From Bilabrum cf. latius (lineage: Eukaryota; Bigyra: Bicosoecida; Bigyra; Bicosoecida), in assembly GCA_965178125.1 (NCBI GenBank), contig OZ237736.1:310001-374000 (forward strand): a DNA stretch of 64,000 nucleotides, read 5' to 3'. Positions 23,289 through 35,254 of the stretch are shown piece by piece. The notes beneath the pieces are model-generated. The model worked only from the letters and a program-made list of their open reading frames with translations, was not told the origin of the DNA and did no database searches. Numbering within the stretch: position 1 is the first letter of the stretch; each line of letters opens with the position of its first letter. A program made the translations under genes and the position numbers.

Positions 23289-24758
23289 ATGCGCCTTTGC
23301 GTAGCACAGATTGCAGCGTGTATCCACCATGGAGATCTTAATACTATAGCAAACATGTGCAGGGTCGAAGCTCTCATAAAAAGAGTTTCGGAAAGCTGTG
23401 ATGTGATATTGCTGCCGGAGCTTTTTCTGCAAGGCTACCAGCTGGACGGAGCGAGACTCGAAAGGCAATCTATTCAAATTTTTGGCGGTGGTGATAAGGT
23501 TTTGTCAGGTCCTATTGCTCGTTTGGCGTCGATGTGTTGTAAATTCGGAGTATCGCTCGTTGCTACTACGGCAGAAAAGCCACCTGAGGGCAAGTGCCTG
23601 AACTCGGCAGTCCTCATCGGATCGGATGGAGACATCAAATATGTGTACAGAAAGACTCACTTGTGGGCGAGTGATGCAGCCGGCGTCGCGGGCGAGCGCG
23701 CCGTATTCGGCACCCCAGTCCCGACCGGCACAAAAGGTGAAGCCCCCAGGCACGATGCAATCTTTCCCGTGGCAGAGCTGCCTACACCCACCAAAGCTGC
23801 AGTAGGCAGTGGAGCCAAGGAAGTGTCTGGAACACGCCTCAGGGCCGGATCGCTGATCTGCTACGACGTAGAGTTTCCAGAGCCCGCTCGCTTGCTCGCT
23901 GCCAAAGGTGCCGACCTTCTGCTCGTCCCCACTGCCTCCACGGGACCTGCCGACATTCTCTCCGGGCTGCTCGTCCCCGCTCGATCCTACGAGAATCACG
24001 TCGTCTGCGCGTACTGCAACTACCCTGGGCGGCTAGCCGCAGAGCTGCCCGACCTCGGTGCCATCGGAGCAAGTGCTCCGGGCGACCGAGCATTGCAGGA
24101 GCAATCGTTGAGGGAGTCGGCCGCAGAGTGGGCGGCCGCCCTGCCAATGCACCACGCTTCGTTTGAGCATCGATTGCGCCAAGACCAGAGGGTCGGCCCC
24201 GGGGCAAGCGGCGAGGGGGGGAAATGCTAGGGGCCATCGAGCGCGGGCACCTCTGCCTCCAACGAGGAGTCCTCGACGGAGGCATCGCCAGCGTCCCATG
24301 GCAGGCAGGAAGAGAAATCGATCGCCCCGTACGGCTTCTCTGGCAATAGTGTAGTGTGTGGTCCGGACGGACAAGTGCTTGCTCGCCTTGACGACAGGGA
24401 ACAAATCGTAATTGTGAGCATAGATCAGTGCACCGGGCCTGCGCTGGGAGACGAGGCAACTGCAGCGGCATCGGCCGCGGATCCATCTGCATCACCCGCA
24501 GATGAAGCAGCGACCAAGAGCGCTGCTGACAAACTGGCCGCATCGGCAGCCTCTTTGCTTGCAGCTGCCAGCGCGGATACGGCAGCCTCAGCAGCAGGAA
24601 TAGTGGAAGGAAGCAGCGCCGCAGGCAGCGTCTACAGGGGCCATCGGCTGCGTAATCCATACCTGGCAGATCGCAGGCTGGATCTATACGGTGGTTTGGG
24701 GGGTCGAGGGCGCGAAGAACGCGAGCCTTAGTTCTGGGGGCGTGCTGGCGGCAAGTGA
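23289..24758 (+). CDS. Nitrilase-superfamily (carbon-nitrogen hydrolase) enzyme
   Basis: These enzymes hydrolyse non-peptide C-N bonds through a Glu-Lys-Cys triad. All three are visible: Glu in VILLPELFLQGY, Lys in YVYRKTHLW and Cys in GSLICYDVEFPE. The N-terminal MRLCVAQIA strand is typical. After about 310 residues a TAG (24228) would end the standard reading. Beyond it the same frame continues with an insert and then the C-terminal family strand FSGNSVVCGPDGQVLA. It then gives NPYLADRRLDLYGGL, the usual nitrilase C-terminus, before a second TAG (24729) and TGA at 24756. The total is 489 residues against about 270-330, owing to Ala/Ser-rich inserts at about 300-340 and 385-440. The substrate cannot be told; N-carbamoylputrescine amidase or omega-amidase relatives are candidates. 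Confidence 0.9.
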
Positions 24759-25035
24759 TGGGCGGCGCGTGCCGCTCGACGGCTACTAGTAGATCTACGC
24801 ATACCGTCTTGGGAATGCTCGCAGGGCCGTCCTAGCGCGAATGCCGGACCGTGTACCACACCCTGAACAGTTAAATGTGTTTGAGTATCAGAGTATTGTG
24901 TATTAGCTTTATGTTCACGCACGAATGCTAGATATAGCTCAGCCGAACATTGCGTGACGAAAGGTGAAATGAAGATGCGGGACGAGTGATCGAGGCCGCA
25001 CGCACGCGGTCACTACAAATTCCGTACCCAGCAGC

Positions 25036-26370
25036 ATGCGAAGGGCAAGTATGATTGTGCGTATTGCAAGACATCGCAAGGATCTGTTGCCATCTCCAAC
25101 AAGACTGAGCGGCGCGATCCGCACGCGCACAACTGCAACTGGTGCACCAAGCACCTTCCGCGTCGCCTTGGACTGGATCCCAAACGCAGTGCATGCCGGC
25201 ATATTCGTTGCCCAATAGCATGGCATGTTCGACAAGCATGGTGTTACCGTCGAGGTGACAAGCCCTGCTTCTGACGGCTACACAACCAGTCCTGCCGCTC
25301 GACTGTCCTCTGGAGAGGCAGATCTTATCTTCTGTCCGTCTGAAACGGTAATATCGCTCGCATCAAACCCCCATATGAACAATATTGTTGGTGTTGCATC
25401 AGTGTTTGATCGCGACACTTCATCTATCGCCGTTCTAGCGAGCTCCGAGGTCAAAGAATCGTCTCAACTCGACGGGAAGAAGTACGCAAGCTACAATGCC
25501 CGTTTCGAAGATCATATCGTCGCCGCGATGGTAAGGGCTGGAGGAGGTAAGGGCGACATACGGTGCTCCACGCCTCCGCGTCTGCAGTGCTTCGAAGCCG
25601 TCATGGATGGCTCGCACGACGCCACCTGGATCTTTGACTGGTGGGAAGGCGTGCTCGCTCTTCGAGACGGGAAGCAGCTGCGGGAATTTCGCATGAGTGA
25701 CGCGGGGATTCCGTACGGATACTCTCCCGTCCTTGCCGCGGGAGCGGGCGCGTTCGGCGGCAAGCTGGAGCCAGGCTCCAAGGGGGCGGGGGAGGGCTGC
25801 ATGCTCGCCTTGGAGCCTGCCAGTGGGGCGAGCACCGGAGCAAGTGCTCCGGCCGGCGGTCAGGGCGGCGCTTCGCTCGCGTTGGCGGACGATGACTGGA
25901 GCCGCGAGCGAAACGAGGCGTTCCGCGCGTTCATGCAATGCATCCACGAGGGCTACGAGGTGGCCCGTGACGATCCCGCGACGGCTGCCGACGCCGTGCA
26001 GCACGCACATCTCGCGATGCAGGGGAAGATTCGCGAAGCAGCAGGGGCGGCCGAAGCTGGCACCACGGACTTGACGCCTCCGGATAAACAGTTCTTCCGG
26101 GACGCCCAGCACGAGGTGGCGAACGTTCTCTCCGCCGAGCACGCAGCGGGTCGCCGGTGGGGCACCATGGAGGCAGGCAGGTGGGACGCCTTCGTGAGGT
26201 GGATGAGCCAGCAGGAGCGGATGGGGGAGGACGGGCAGAAGGGAGGCAGGATTCTGGCGGGGCTGGATGGTGTGTCAGAGGTGGAGATCGGTCCTGGCCC
26301 GTGGAACGGCGAGGTGCCTCGTGTAGACCCTGCGGTGCTGTTCACCAATCAGTTCCTGCCATCTGCATGA
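25036..26370 (+). CDS. SsuA/THI5-like (NMT1) domain protein
   Basis: The frame from ATG 25036 to TGA 26368 encodes 444 residues with one TAG at 25216. That TAG sits inside the conserved first helix (GIFVAQ[TAG]HGMFDKHG), where the family has VAQxxGxF. Without readthrough the core fold would lose its first strand and helix. Further signatures are SSGEADLIFCPSETVIS, LDGKKYASYNARFED and FDWWEGVLAL. The family includes yeast THI5 (pyrimidine precursor of thiamine) and periplasmic binding proteins for nitrate, sulphonate or pyrimidines. The CCCFC iron motif of true THI5 is not visible, so a ligand-binding or divergent role is more likely than HMP-P synthase. The first 30 residues are basic and could be a targeting peptide. 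Confidence 0.8.
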
Positions 26371-27034
26371 GCACAGCAAGGGAGGCTCGATCACTGGTGA
26401 CATGAAAGAATGCACGGCCCCTGAACTGATTCGAGCAGTGCGTGAACAGTGAAATTCAAACTTGAAATGTACAGGACACGAGCATCAAGTGGTAGTACAG
26501 TTTTTTTATTCTGATTGAGTGCATGAGCCTGGGCGTCTCCTGCTAGTTGCGAGAAAGACAGTGATGCTCGACCAGAGCTCACGGTAAGCTAGTACGACTC
26601 ATTGCAGGCTGCCAGAGAGGTCGGAGACAGCACGGCATCAAGGACCACATGACCCCTCGCCGATGCAGCACGGTCGGCACCAGTGGCCCCTGCCGCAAAC
26701 ACCTCTAAGTCTAGCCCATCCATATGGATCAGAGGACGAGGGCAGTGGACGATTTCAGTGCAACCACCAGTGCGGAGATTTGTATCACGATCCCAGTGGA
26801 TAGTAAAGCCGGTAATAATCAATGACACATCCATTTTCATCCAATGGTTCCATGCACGACTTGACACAGACGCAGTGCTGGTCTTCGGCACGGCAGGGCT
26901 GGTCCTGCCAGCTCACGTGGTGCAGCCCTGCCTGCAACCGCTCAGGTACACCAACCAGGTGCTGCTCCAACAACAGAACCTGATCCGAATAACACAATCA
27001 CAGACTGGGCTCCAGTGCCTCAAGACCTGCAGAC
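26371..27034. other. Gene-fragment region between two genes
   Basis: This interval holds a truncated minus-strand copy of the giant paralogue (26391-26891) and the 3' flank of the downstream giant gene. About 26760-27034 is nearly identical to 35000-35254, the 3' flank of the second giant gene. Confidence 0.7.
26391..26891 (-). pseudogene. Truncated fragment of the giant RCC1-LRR paralogue
   Basis: In the minus-strand frame it encodes VVLDAVLSPTSLAACNESY[TAG]LTVSSGRASLS, corresponding to the extracellular loop after the second membrane helix of the genes at 27035 and 35255. The similarity then stops and unrelated codons follow to a TGA at 26391. It lacks everything before and after the loop. 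The shared loop contains the same TAG as the copies at 28055 and 34494. Confidence 0.75.
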
Positions 27035-30000
27035 TCAAGGGTCTGCCTGCTCGCGAGATTCATCCGGAGATGCGTCGCTCCCTGGCACCTAGCTGTTGGC
27101 CGGTTTGTCCTCGTGGGCAGCTCGAGCAAAGTCAGGAGCTGTGCCTGGCTTGCTCGAGTCGCGTACCGGCTTGCCATGCGACCACATGGGAGACTGCCCC
27201 TGAAGAGCCCCGCTGCCGGATGGTCTGGCATATTCCAAACCAGCAGGATCTCCCGACTCGGTGCTGCGCTTGCCTTGGCTGGCAGTCCCAGGCTTTGACG
27301 ATGGGCCAGCAGCTTCTCGGCGATGCTCCACAGCTTCTTCCTCAGTGTCCACCAGTCCGGTTCGTCCACAGAGCCACTCCATCTTCGGACCAAAGACCCT
27401 TTCAAACACAGCGAATGCAGCTTTGAACCCGCCAAGGATACCCACTGTGAGACCCAAGATGGACGAGGCCACTTGAGCCAAGGTGTATGCTGGCGTGATG
27501 CTGGTCGTGGCAAACACTCCCGCTCGCGACATCTGGATGCTGAGCCTCGTCACCGTGCTGGCAGGATCGATGGCATCGACAGATCGAGTGGACGTTGCTC
27601 CGCTGCGCAGGTCTTGCACTCGGAAGCCCTCCACGCTCCTGGAGCTTCCAGTCCTCGTGTCGTCAAGCACATGACCGACCAACGCCACCTGCTCGGATCG
27701 AGCATCCAGCATCTCTTCCAGGTGCATGGTGGCGTTCGAAGTGAGTGGATCAGCTGATGGAGACACTGCAGTGCCGCTCACACTGGACCAGCGGCCTCCC
27801 GCGTCTTGCGTGGCCAGGCGCCAGCTGATCGCCTGCACGGCCCAGTGGGTGTCGAGGTCAAGCGAGGTGACCGCAGTTAGGCCGCAATCGTCACACATGG
27901 CACGAAGCCAGCACAGGGGTTGATCGAGCTGCTGATCATCAATGGACAGCTCCTACACGGTGGCGGTGGTTGCCAGTTGCAGCATCGAATGCGCTGGTGC
28001 GTCTCCTACCGGTGGCATGGAAGACAGCGATGCTCGGCCAGAGCTCACGGTAAGCTAGTACGACTCATTGCAGGCTGCCAGAGAGGTCGGAGACAGCACG
28101 GCATCTAGCGCCATGTTGTTCCTCGCCGATGCGGCTCTGCCGGCACCGGAGGCCCCTGCCGTAGCCACCTGCAGCCCATCCGTGGTGATGGAGTTGCGAT
28201 AGGCGAAGTCAAGCACCAGGGTAGTGGACGATGTCAGCGCCACCAGCACGGCCATGACGGTGAACCATCCACCCATTGCCGTGGTGATCCTCCTGACAGC
28301 GGCATACTCGACGGGCTTGTGTGCCTGCGCCATGCTGTCGATCATGCGGAGTCCCGTATGCATCGTTGGTCGAGCTGCAGGAACCAGCAGCAGGAGCAGT
28401 AGCACGCAGAGCACGCAGGTCGACACGATCCATGCAATGATGTCAACCTGAGATGCATCATCATCGCCTGCATCCCCACCGTTAGCCTCTTCCTCCGTTT
28501 CAGGCTCACCATTCGAGTCGCCTTGTCCGGGCTCTTGCAGACGCCGTGCAGCCACGCTGTCGCCCCTCAGTGCTGCCATCACCTTGGGGTCAACAACCAC
28601 CTCTGGGTCCATCTGCAGCCGCCTGCTGGACCCACTGGTGCTGTATCTGGTGGTCACAGCACTCGCGAATGCACCCTCGGCATCTCCGGGCAGTGGGATA
28701 CCTGCCATGGATTCCTGGAGCACAGCCACAGCAGGCACAGGCTCAGGGACACCGGGCAGGCACATCATGCCAGGATCGCTGCATTCCGGGGGACGATCGA
28801 CACACCCACTGGTGCTTGAATCGAGGATTGAATCTCCTGGACATCCCGAGCACATCGCCGAGCCGCTCTCGCTGCGCAGACCAGCTCCGCACGAAATGCA
28901 GCTTGATCTGAGAGCAGCGCCAGGACTTGGCATATAGGTGCCGCTCGGACACTGTGAGCACACACGTGATCCTAACACGGAGCTAGACACGGTGCCTGGC
29001 TCACAAGGTACACATGAAAGTACATTCCCGCCAGGCGAAGACGTGCCCGGCAAGCACGGATCGCACTCTTGTCCTGCCGAACCGCTTGGGCAAGAGACAA
29101 CGATGGCAATGCAATCAACTGCACTGGATGCTCCAGTTCCCACTGTAGTGGTTCCTTCGGGGCACTGAATGCAGGTCGATGACGACTCAGCTAGCATTGC
29201 TTCGCTGTAGGTGGCTTTGGGACACTCTTGAGCTCGCACACCGTCCTCGCAGTAGGCACCTGCAGGGCATTCCACGCACAGAATCCTCGACGCAAGTGAG
29301 TTCCCCAATACCTCTACAGTGGCTCGATATGTGCTAGTGCTGCACTCAGGTGCGACACTGTCCGGAGTCATCACCGTGGTAAGTTCAAACAGGTTTGCAA
29401 ATGGTTCGGCGTGCGACACCTCGATCGGGTTGTCCTGCAAATCCAGCGATTGCATAGCGTCATTGGGGGCACTAGACAGTTGAGGTAAGTAATCGATGCC
29501 GTTTCCACTCAAATCTACGGTCACTACCTTGTTGAGAGGTGACAGAGCGCCGTCCAAGAGCACAAAAGATCGATCACCCGATGACCCTACGACCCTGAGA
29601 TTCGTTAGTCCAGTTAGGCCGGCGAATGTTGCCTCGGTCCATACAGACCGGCGCAGATCCAGACCTTGCAGATCCAGAGTACGAAGACTGCCTGCAAATG
29701 CGCAGTCACGAAATCCATTCAGGGCCAGGTCCTGGGATTTGCCAAAGATACGCTAAATACCCTACGCCTTGACCGTAAGAGATACTAGAGACAAAGGACC
29801 GTCGAAGAATCCGCACGTGCCGTTCTCATCAGTAAAATCGGCTCCAAGGGTCAGCTATATCTCGGTCACATCTCTTAAGTGCTTGAATAGCCCAGTTGGT
29901 CCTGCTTGCAGCAATGGGGCATCAAGCTCAAAACGACGAGGACTGCCGTGAGCGCCTAAAAAAGCGTCCTCGTGCACACGCTGCAGTCCAGGTGCATCGA

Positions 30001-33000
30001 TGTATACTCCGGATGACGCCAAAGCGCCGGCGAAAACACCCAAGCCTGCATCCTGCAGCCTTGATGGCAGCGTGATGGACGTCAGGCCCGTCAGCCCCCG
30101 CAGTGCGCCTGCATCCAGACTCGACACCTGCGTCACGGACAGGTCCAGCGACTGCAGGCCGGATGGGCCCGATCCGTCCTCGGCCGATGTGAAGGCGTCT
30201 GGCTCGATGGTGCTGATGGTCGATGGCAGCGTGATGGACGTCAGGCCCGTCAGCCCCCGCAGTGCGCCTGCATCCAGACTCGACACCTGCGTCATGGACA
30301 GGTCCAGCGACTGCAGGCCGGATGGGCCCGATCCGTCCTCGGCCGATGTGAAGGCGTCTGGCTCGATGGTGCTGAGTCCCTACGGCAGCGTGATGGACGT
30401 CAGGCCCGTCAGCCCGCGCAGCGCGCCTGCATCCAGACTCGACACCTGCGTCATGGACAGGTCCAGCGACTGCAGGCCGGATGGGCCCGATCCGTCCTCG
30501 GCCGATGTGAAGGCGTCTGGCTCGATGGTGCTGAGACCCTACGGCAGCGAGATGGACGTCAGGCCCGTCAGCCCGCGCAGTGCACCCGCATCCAGACTCG
30601 ACACCTGCGTCATGGACAGGTCCAGCGACTGCAGGCCGGATGGGCCCGATCCGTCCTCGGCCGATGTGAAGGCGTCTGGCTCGATGGTGCTGATGGTCGA
30701 TGGCAGCGTGATGGACGTCAGGCCCGTCAGCCCCCGCAGTGCGCCTGCATCCAGACTCGACACCTGCGTCATGGACAGGTCCAGCGACTGCAGGCCGGAT
30801 GGGCCCGATCCGTCCTCGGCCGATGTGAAGGCGTCTGGCTCGATGGTGCTGAGACCCTACGGCAGCGAGATGGACGTCAGGCCCGTCAGCCCGCGCAGTG
30901 CACCCGCATCCAGACTCGACACCTGCGTCATGGACAGGTCCAGCGACTGCAGGCCGGATGGGCCCGATCCGTCCTCGGCCGATGTGAAGGCGTCTGGCTC
31001 GATGGTGCTGATGGTCGATGGCAGCGTGATGGACGTCAGGCCCGTCAGCCCGCGCAGTGCGCCTGCATCCAGACTCGACACCTGCGTCATGGACAGGTCC
31101 AGCGACTGCAGGCCGGATGGGCCCGATCCGTCCTCGGCCGATGTGAAGGCGTCTGGCTCGATGGTGCTGAGTCCCTACGGCAGCGAGATGGACGTCAGGC
31201 CCGTCAGCCCGCGCAGTGCGCCTGCATCCAGACTCGACACCTGCGTCATGGACAGGTCCAGCGAGTCCAGGCTCTCGGCCGATGTGAAGGCGTCTGGCTC
31301 GATGGTGCTGATGGTCGACGGCAGCGTGATGGACGTCAGGCCCGTCAGCCCGCGCAGTGCACCCGCATCCAGACTCGACACCTGCGTCATGGACAGGTCC
31401 AGCGACTGCAGGCCGGATGGGCCCGATCCGTCCTCGGCCGATGTGAAGGCGTCTGGCTCGATGGTGCTGAGTCCCTACGGCAGCGAGATGGACGTCAGGC
31501 CCGTCAGCCCGCGCAGTGCGCCTGCATCCAGACTCGACACCTGCGTCATGGACAGGTCCAGCGAGTCCAGGCTTTCGGCCGATGTGAAGGCGTCTGGCTC
31601 GATGGTGCTGAGTCCCTACGGCAGCGTGATGGACGTCAGGCCCGTCAGCCCGCGCAGTGCGCCCGCATCCAGACTCGACACCTGCGTCATGGACAGGTCC
31701 AGCGACTGCAGGCTGGATGGGCCCGATCCGTCCTCGGCCGATGTGAACGCGTCTGGCTCGATGGTGCTGATGGTCGATGGCAGCGTGATGGACGTCAGGC
31801 CCGTCAGCCCGCGCAGTGCGCCTGCATCCAGACTCGACACCTGCGTCATGGACAGGTCCAGCGACTGCAGGCCGGATGGGCCCGATCCGTCCTGGGCCGA
31901 TGTGAAGGCGTCTGGCTCGATGGTGCTGATGGTCGATGGCAGCGAGATGGACGTCAGGCCCGTCAGCCCGCGCAGTACACCTGCATCCAGACTCGACACC
32001 TGCGTCATGGACAGGTCCAGCGACTGCAGGCTCTCGGCCGATGTGAAGGCGTCTGGCTCGATGGTGCTGATGGTCGATGGCAGCGTGATGGACGTCAGGC
32101 CCGTCAGCCCGCGCAGTGCGCCTGCATCCAGACTCGACACCTGCGTCATGGACAGGTCCAGCGACTGCAGGCCGGATGGGCCCGATCCGTCCTCGGCCGA
32201 TGTGAAGGCGTCTGGCTCGATGGTGCTGATGGTTGCAGGCATTAGAATTGCTTCTAGCGATCGATTGTCAGATGCGAGACTATGCCGCGGAATCTTAGTG
32301 AGGTTGGAGCACCTTGAGATGTCGATGGTTCGTAGCCTTGGTGCGCCACGAGCGAAATTCGCAGGCAGCCCGGTGAGGTCAGCTGGTAGTACAATGGTCT
32401 CCAGCGATGTCCAACCGGCAAGAACTGGCGTTGCCCGGTCCATTGGCCACTATGATGCGACAGATGTAGCCGACAAATTTAGAGTTGTCACAGAGGTGTC
32501 AGCAAGTATGGCATCAAACCGGACAGTTGGCGGCTAGCACGATACGGGTACCGACCATGCCTGCACGCTCGATGGTGGGTTGGTCTGACCAGCTGCATTC
32601 CTCCCGAAGCAGTGCATCTTGCCAGTGCCTGCCTCGATCCCGCACGTGTAATCATAGCTGGCAGACACGGCGGACCATGCCTGCACGTTTGATGGTGGGC
32701 TTGACTCGGAATCTCGGTTGGACCCGAAGCAGTACATCTTGCGAGTGCCTGCCTCGATCCCGCACGTGTGCCCATAGCCGGCAGACACGGCGGACCATGC
32801 CTGCACGCTCGATGGTGGGCTTGACTTGGACTCATGGTTGGACCCAAAGCAGTACATCTTGCCAGTGACTGCCTCGATACCGCAGGTATGCCCATCGCCC
32901 GTAGACACGGCGGACCATGCCTGCACGCTTGATGGTGGCGTGGCCCTGGAATCAGGGTTGTACCCGAAGCAGTGCATCTTGCCGTTGCCAGCCTCGATTC

Positions 33001-33514
33001 CGCAGGTATAAGACCCACCTACAGCCACGGCGGACCATGCTTGGACACTTGGTGGTGGGCTTGACTGGGAATTTGAGTTGGACCCAAAACAGTGCATCTT
33101 GCCAGTGTTTTTCTCGATGCCACAAGTGTGCATACTACCAGCAGCCACGGCGGACCAGGCGTGAACACTCGATGGTGGAGCGGTCTGAGAGGTTCCTTCG
33201 TTTCCTTCGTTACCAAAACAGTGCATCTTGCCAGTGCCTGCCTCGATCCCGCAGGTATGCGAATAGGCCGCAGACACGGCAGACCATGCCTGCACGCTCG
33301 ATGGTGGAGTGGCCTTCGAAAATTCATTGTCTCCGAAGCAGTGCATCTTGCCAGTGCCTGCCTCGATACCACAGGTGTGAGTTCCGCCTGCCATCCCAAG
33401 CGACTAGCGTTCATGGAAGTCTTCGCACCAGTCTTCGCCCATCACTTGCACAGCCATTAAAAGGGCCGCCCCCAGGAACAAAACACCTGCATGCTCTGAT
33501 TTAATCGGAGGCAT
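27035..33514 (-). CDS. Giant surface protein A: RCC1-like propeller, LRR array, Cys-rich stalk, membrane helices
   Basis: One unbroken frame of 2159 codons runs from ATG 33514 to TGA 27035, with 14 TAGs (33404, 32534, 31616, 31475, 31175, 30857, 30539, 30380, 29855, 29762, 29753, 28055, 27953, 27089) and no TAA or TGA. In order it has a signal peptide (LFLGAALLMAVQVMG), then seven RCC1-like blades each with HTCGIE...GKMHCFG. Next come an unusual linker, 14 tandem 53-residue double-LRR units (SLDLSMTQVSSLDAGAL / LPSTISTIEPDAF, BspA type), and further LRRs. A Cys-rich GCC2/GCC3-like stalk (CVECPAGAYCEDG) follows. Two membrane helices (IIAWIVSTCVLCVLLLLLLV; GGWFTVMAVLVALTSS), a long loop, a third hydrophobic segment (SSILGLTVGILGGFKAAF) and a short tail complete it. 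It looks like a surface receptor or adhesin; the ligand is unknown. ATGs further upstream in frame exist but would bury the signal peptide. Confidence 0.88.
30060..32240 (-). repeat. LRR-coding tandem array, 159-bp unit, 14 copies (gene A)
   Basis: Units of 159 bp (some 144 bp, lacking the AEDGSGPSGLQ segment) are almost identical. Six units carry CTG CCG TAG GGA/GGT CTC where other units have CTG CCA TCG. The high identity implies recent duplication or gene conversion. Because 159 is a multiple of three, the opposite strand also shows a long open frame (30000-32537), which is not a gene. Confidence 0.95.
32580..33400 (-). repeat. Seven RCC1-like blade repeats (gene A)
   Basis: Seven units of about 40 residues share the pattern HTCGIEAGTGKMHCFG-x-N and PPSSVQAWSAVSAG. 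Seven is the blade number of the RCC1 propeller, so one complete propeller is predicted. Confidence 0.85.
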
Positions 33515-33886
33515 CGATGGTGTTGGGTCAGCGATGTGCCACGAAGTTTGTGGCTGGGTGAAGGGCTGCCTGGGTGATAAATTGGGTGTGGGTGAAATAA
33601 ATCCGGAATCCGGCTCCGGAAAAGCGAAGTTGTTACGGAACCTCATCATGTTGGTTTGCGCGGCGACCTGGTTCATCAGAAGTCACCGTCAGCTCGTGGA
33701 TTCTCGTGAGACAGTAATCTAGGCTTTTTCATTGTTTCGATTGATTCTAAACAAGTGTAAGTACCAATGATGGTGGTAAACTGGTCGAATTTTCCCAGAC
33801 GGGCGAACATGCACACCGCCGCCTGGCCATCAGTTGCATCCCTAGATATATATTTTCATCTACCGCAGCGGGTACAACACTCAGCC

Positions 33887-33999
33887 ATGGCAGCATCCGG
33901 GGCTGGATAGGATGCTTCAGTGCCCCGGCAAGGCTAGCAACTTCATGGAGAATCAGGGCCCCTTCAGCAGCTTCGTAGGACGTTTGCCTTTGCTCGATC
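33887..33999 (+). pseudogene. Orphan copy of exon 1 of the TPR gene at 43190
   Basis: A 113-bp copy of 43190-43302, starting with the same ATGGCAGCATCC context and ending in the same donor site GTAAGA. Similarity extends upstream to about 33676 (promoter) and about 30 bp into the intron, then stops. No second exon follows. Codon 17 is TAG (33935) here but CAG (43238) in the intact gene. It may be transcribed from the duplicated promoter but cannot make the TPR protein. Confidence 0.85.
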
Positions 34000-35254
34000 G
34001 TAAGACTTTAGATGGCCTCGCCAGGTGCATGGTGGTTTGCGCGGCGACGCGGCGTCGACAGGCAAAGAAATCCCCGACAGCTCGTAAGTTAGGCACCGTA
34101 ATTGTTTCGATGAATTCAAATAATTCAAAGCCGTATGGGGCTCGTGGTTGATGTTGCGATGCGTTCGAGACTCGAACACAGGCTCCAGTCTACCAAAGCG
34201 AGGTTGCAACCGCCAGTGCGACCAGCAGCGAGGCATTCCCTCGTCTCCTTCCTTAAGGGGGGAGGCGGGGCAGCGCGGCAGAGGCCGTTTCGGCTCATGC
34301 CGTTGTTTAATCTCTTGTTTACGTCCGGTTTGGCGCTTGATACTACCAATGATGGCGATGAACTGGTCGAATTCTACCAGATACAGGCGCAAATGCAGGC
34401 TGCTGACTTTTTTCTGATTGCGTGCATGAGCCTGGGCGTCACCTGCCAGTTGCGAGGAAGACAGTGATGCTCGACCAGAGCTCACGGTAAGCTAGTACGA
34501 CTCATTGCAGGCTGCCAGGGAGGTCGGAGACAGCACGGCATCCAGAACCACATGGCCCCTCGCCGATGCAGCACGGTCGGCACCAGTGGCCCCTGCCGCG
34601 AACACCTGTAGGGCTAGGTACGTGAGAGGATCGTACCTCTAAGGCTGAGATCGTGCGCTGGGCACAGCGCTCGGGCGAGTCGACAAGTCGTGTGCCGTGA
34701 TTGAGGTGCAGGGAAAGGTGGCTTGGTGAAATGCAAGAAAGGTGGACAAGGTGGAAGGGGTGGGTGAAGCGGGAGGGACAGACAGTGCAGGAATGTGGGA
34801 AGGGGACGGTCGTGCCTAGGGGTTCCGGGTAACGATGGGGGGTAGGAGAGGATACAATACCCCCATCAGGATGCACCCATCAGAAGACGAGGGCAGTGGA
34901 CGATATCAGTGTTACCACCACGATGTCAGTGCAACCACCAGCCTGAGGGCCATCACTTCACGAGAAAGATAATGAGCGACAGAATTGATTCTTTACACGT
35001 TGCAGCGATTTGTATCACGATAGTAAAGCCGGTAATAATCAATGACACATCCATTTTCATCCAATGGTTCCATGCACGACTTGACACAGACGCAGTGCTG
35101 GTCTTCGGCACGGCAGGGCTGGTCCTGCCAGCTCACGTGGTGCAGCTCTGCCTGCAACCGCTCAGGTACACCAACCAGGTGCTGCTCCAACAACAGAACC
35201 TGATCCGAATAACACAATCACAGACTGGGCCCCAGTGCCTCAAGACCTGCAGAC
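34000..35254. other. Mosaic of duplicated fragments, no intact gene
   Basis: 34349-34398 repeats a piece found at about 33767 and 43031. About 34395-34607 is a truncated copy of the giant-paralogue loop (minus strand, with CNESY[TAG]LT) fused to a tail like that at 26391-26540. About 34610-34872 has no counterpart in the homologous interval 26700-26760 and contains a small hairpin with arms AGGTACG/CGTACCT near 34615-34638. From about 35000 the sequence is the 3' flank of gene B, nearly identical to 26760-27034. Confidence 0.7.

Noticed and set aside
30000-32537. 845-codon plus-strand open frame opposite the LRR array of gene A
   Set aside because: The 159-bp unit is a multiple of three, so a frame open in one unit is open in all. 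The repetitive product has no family resemblance, while the minus strand encodes clear LRRs embedded in a larger domain order.
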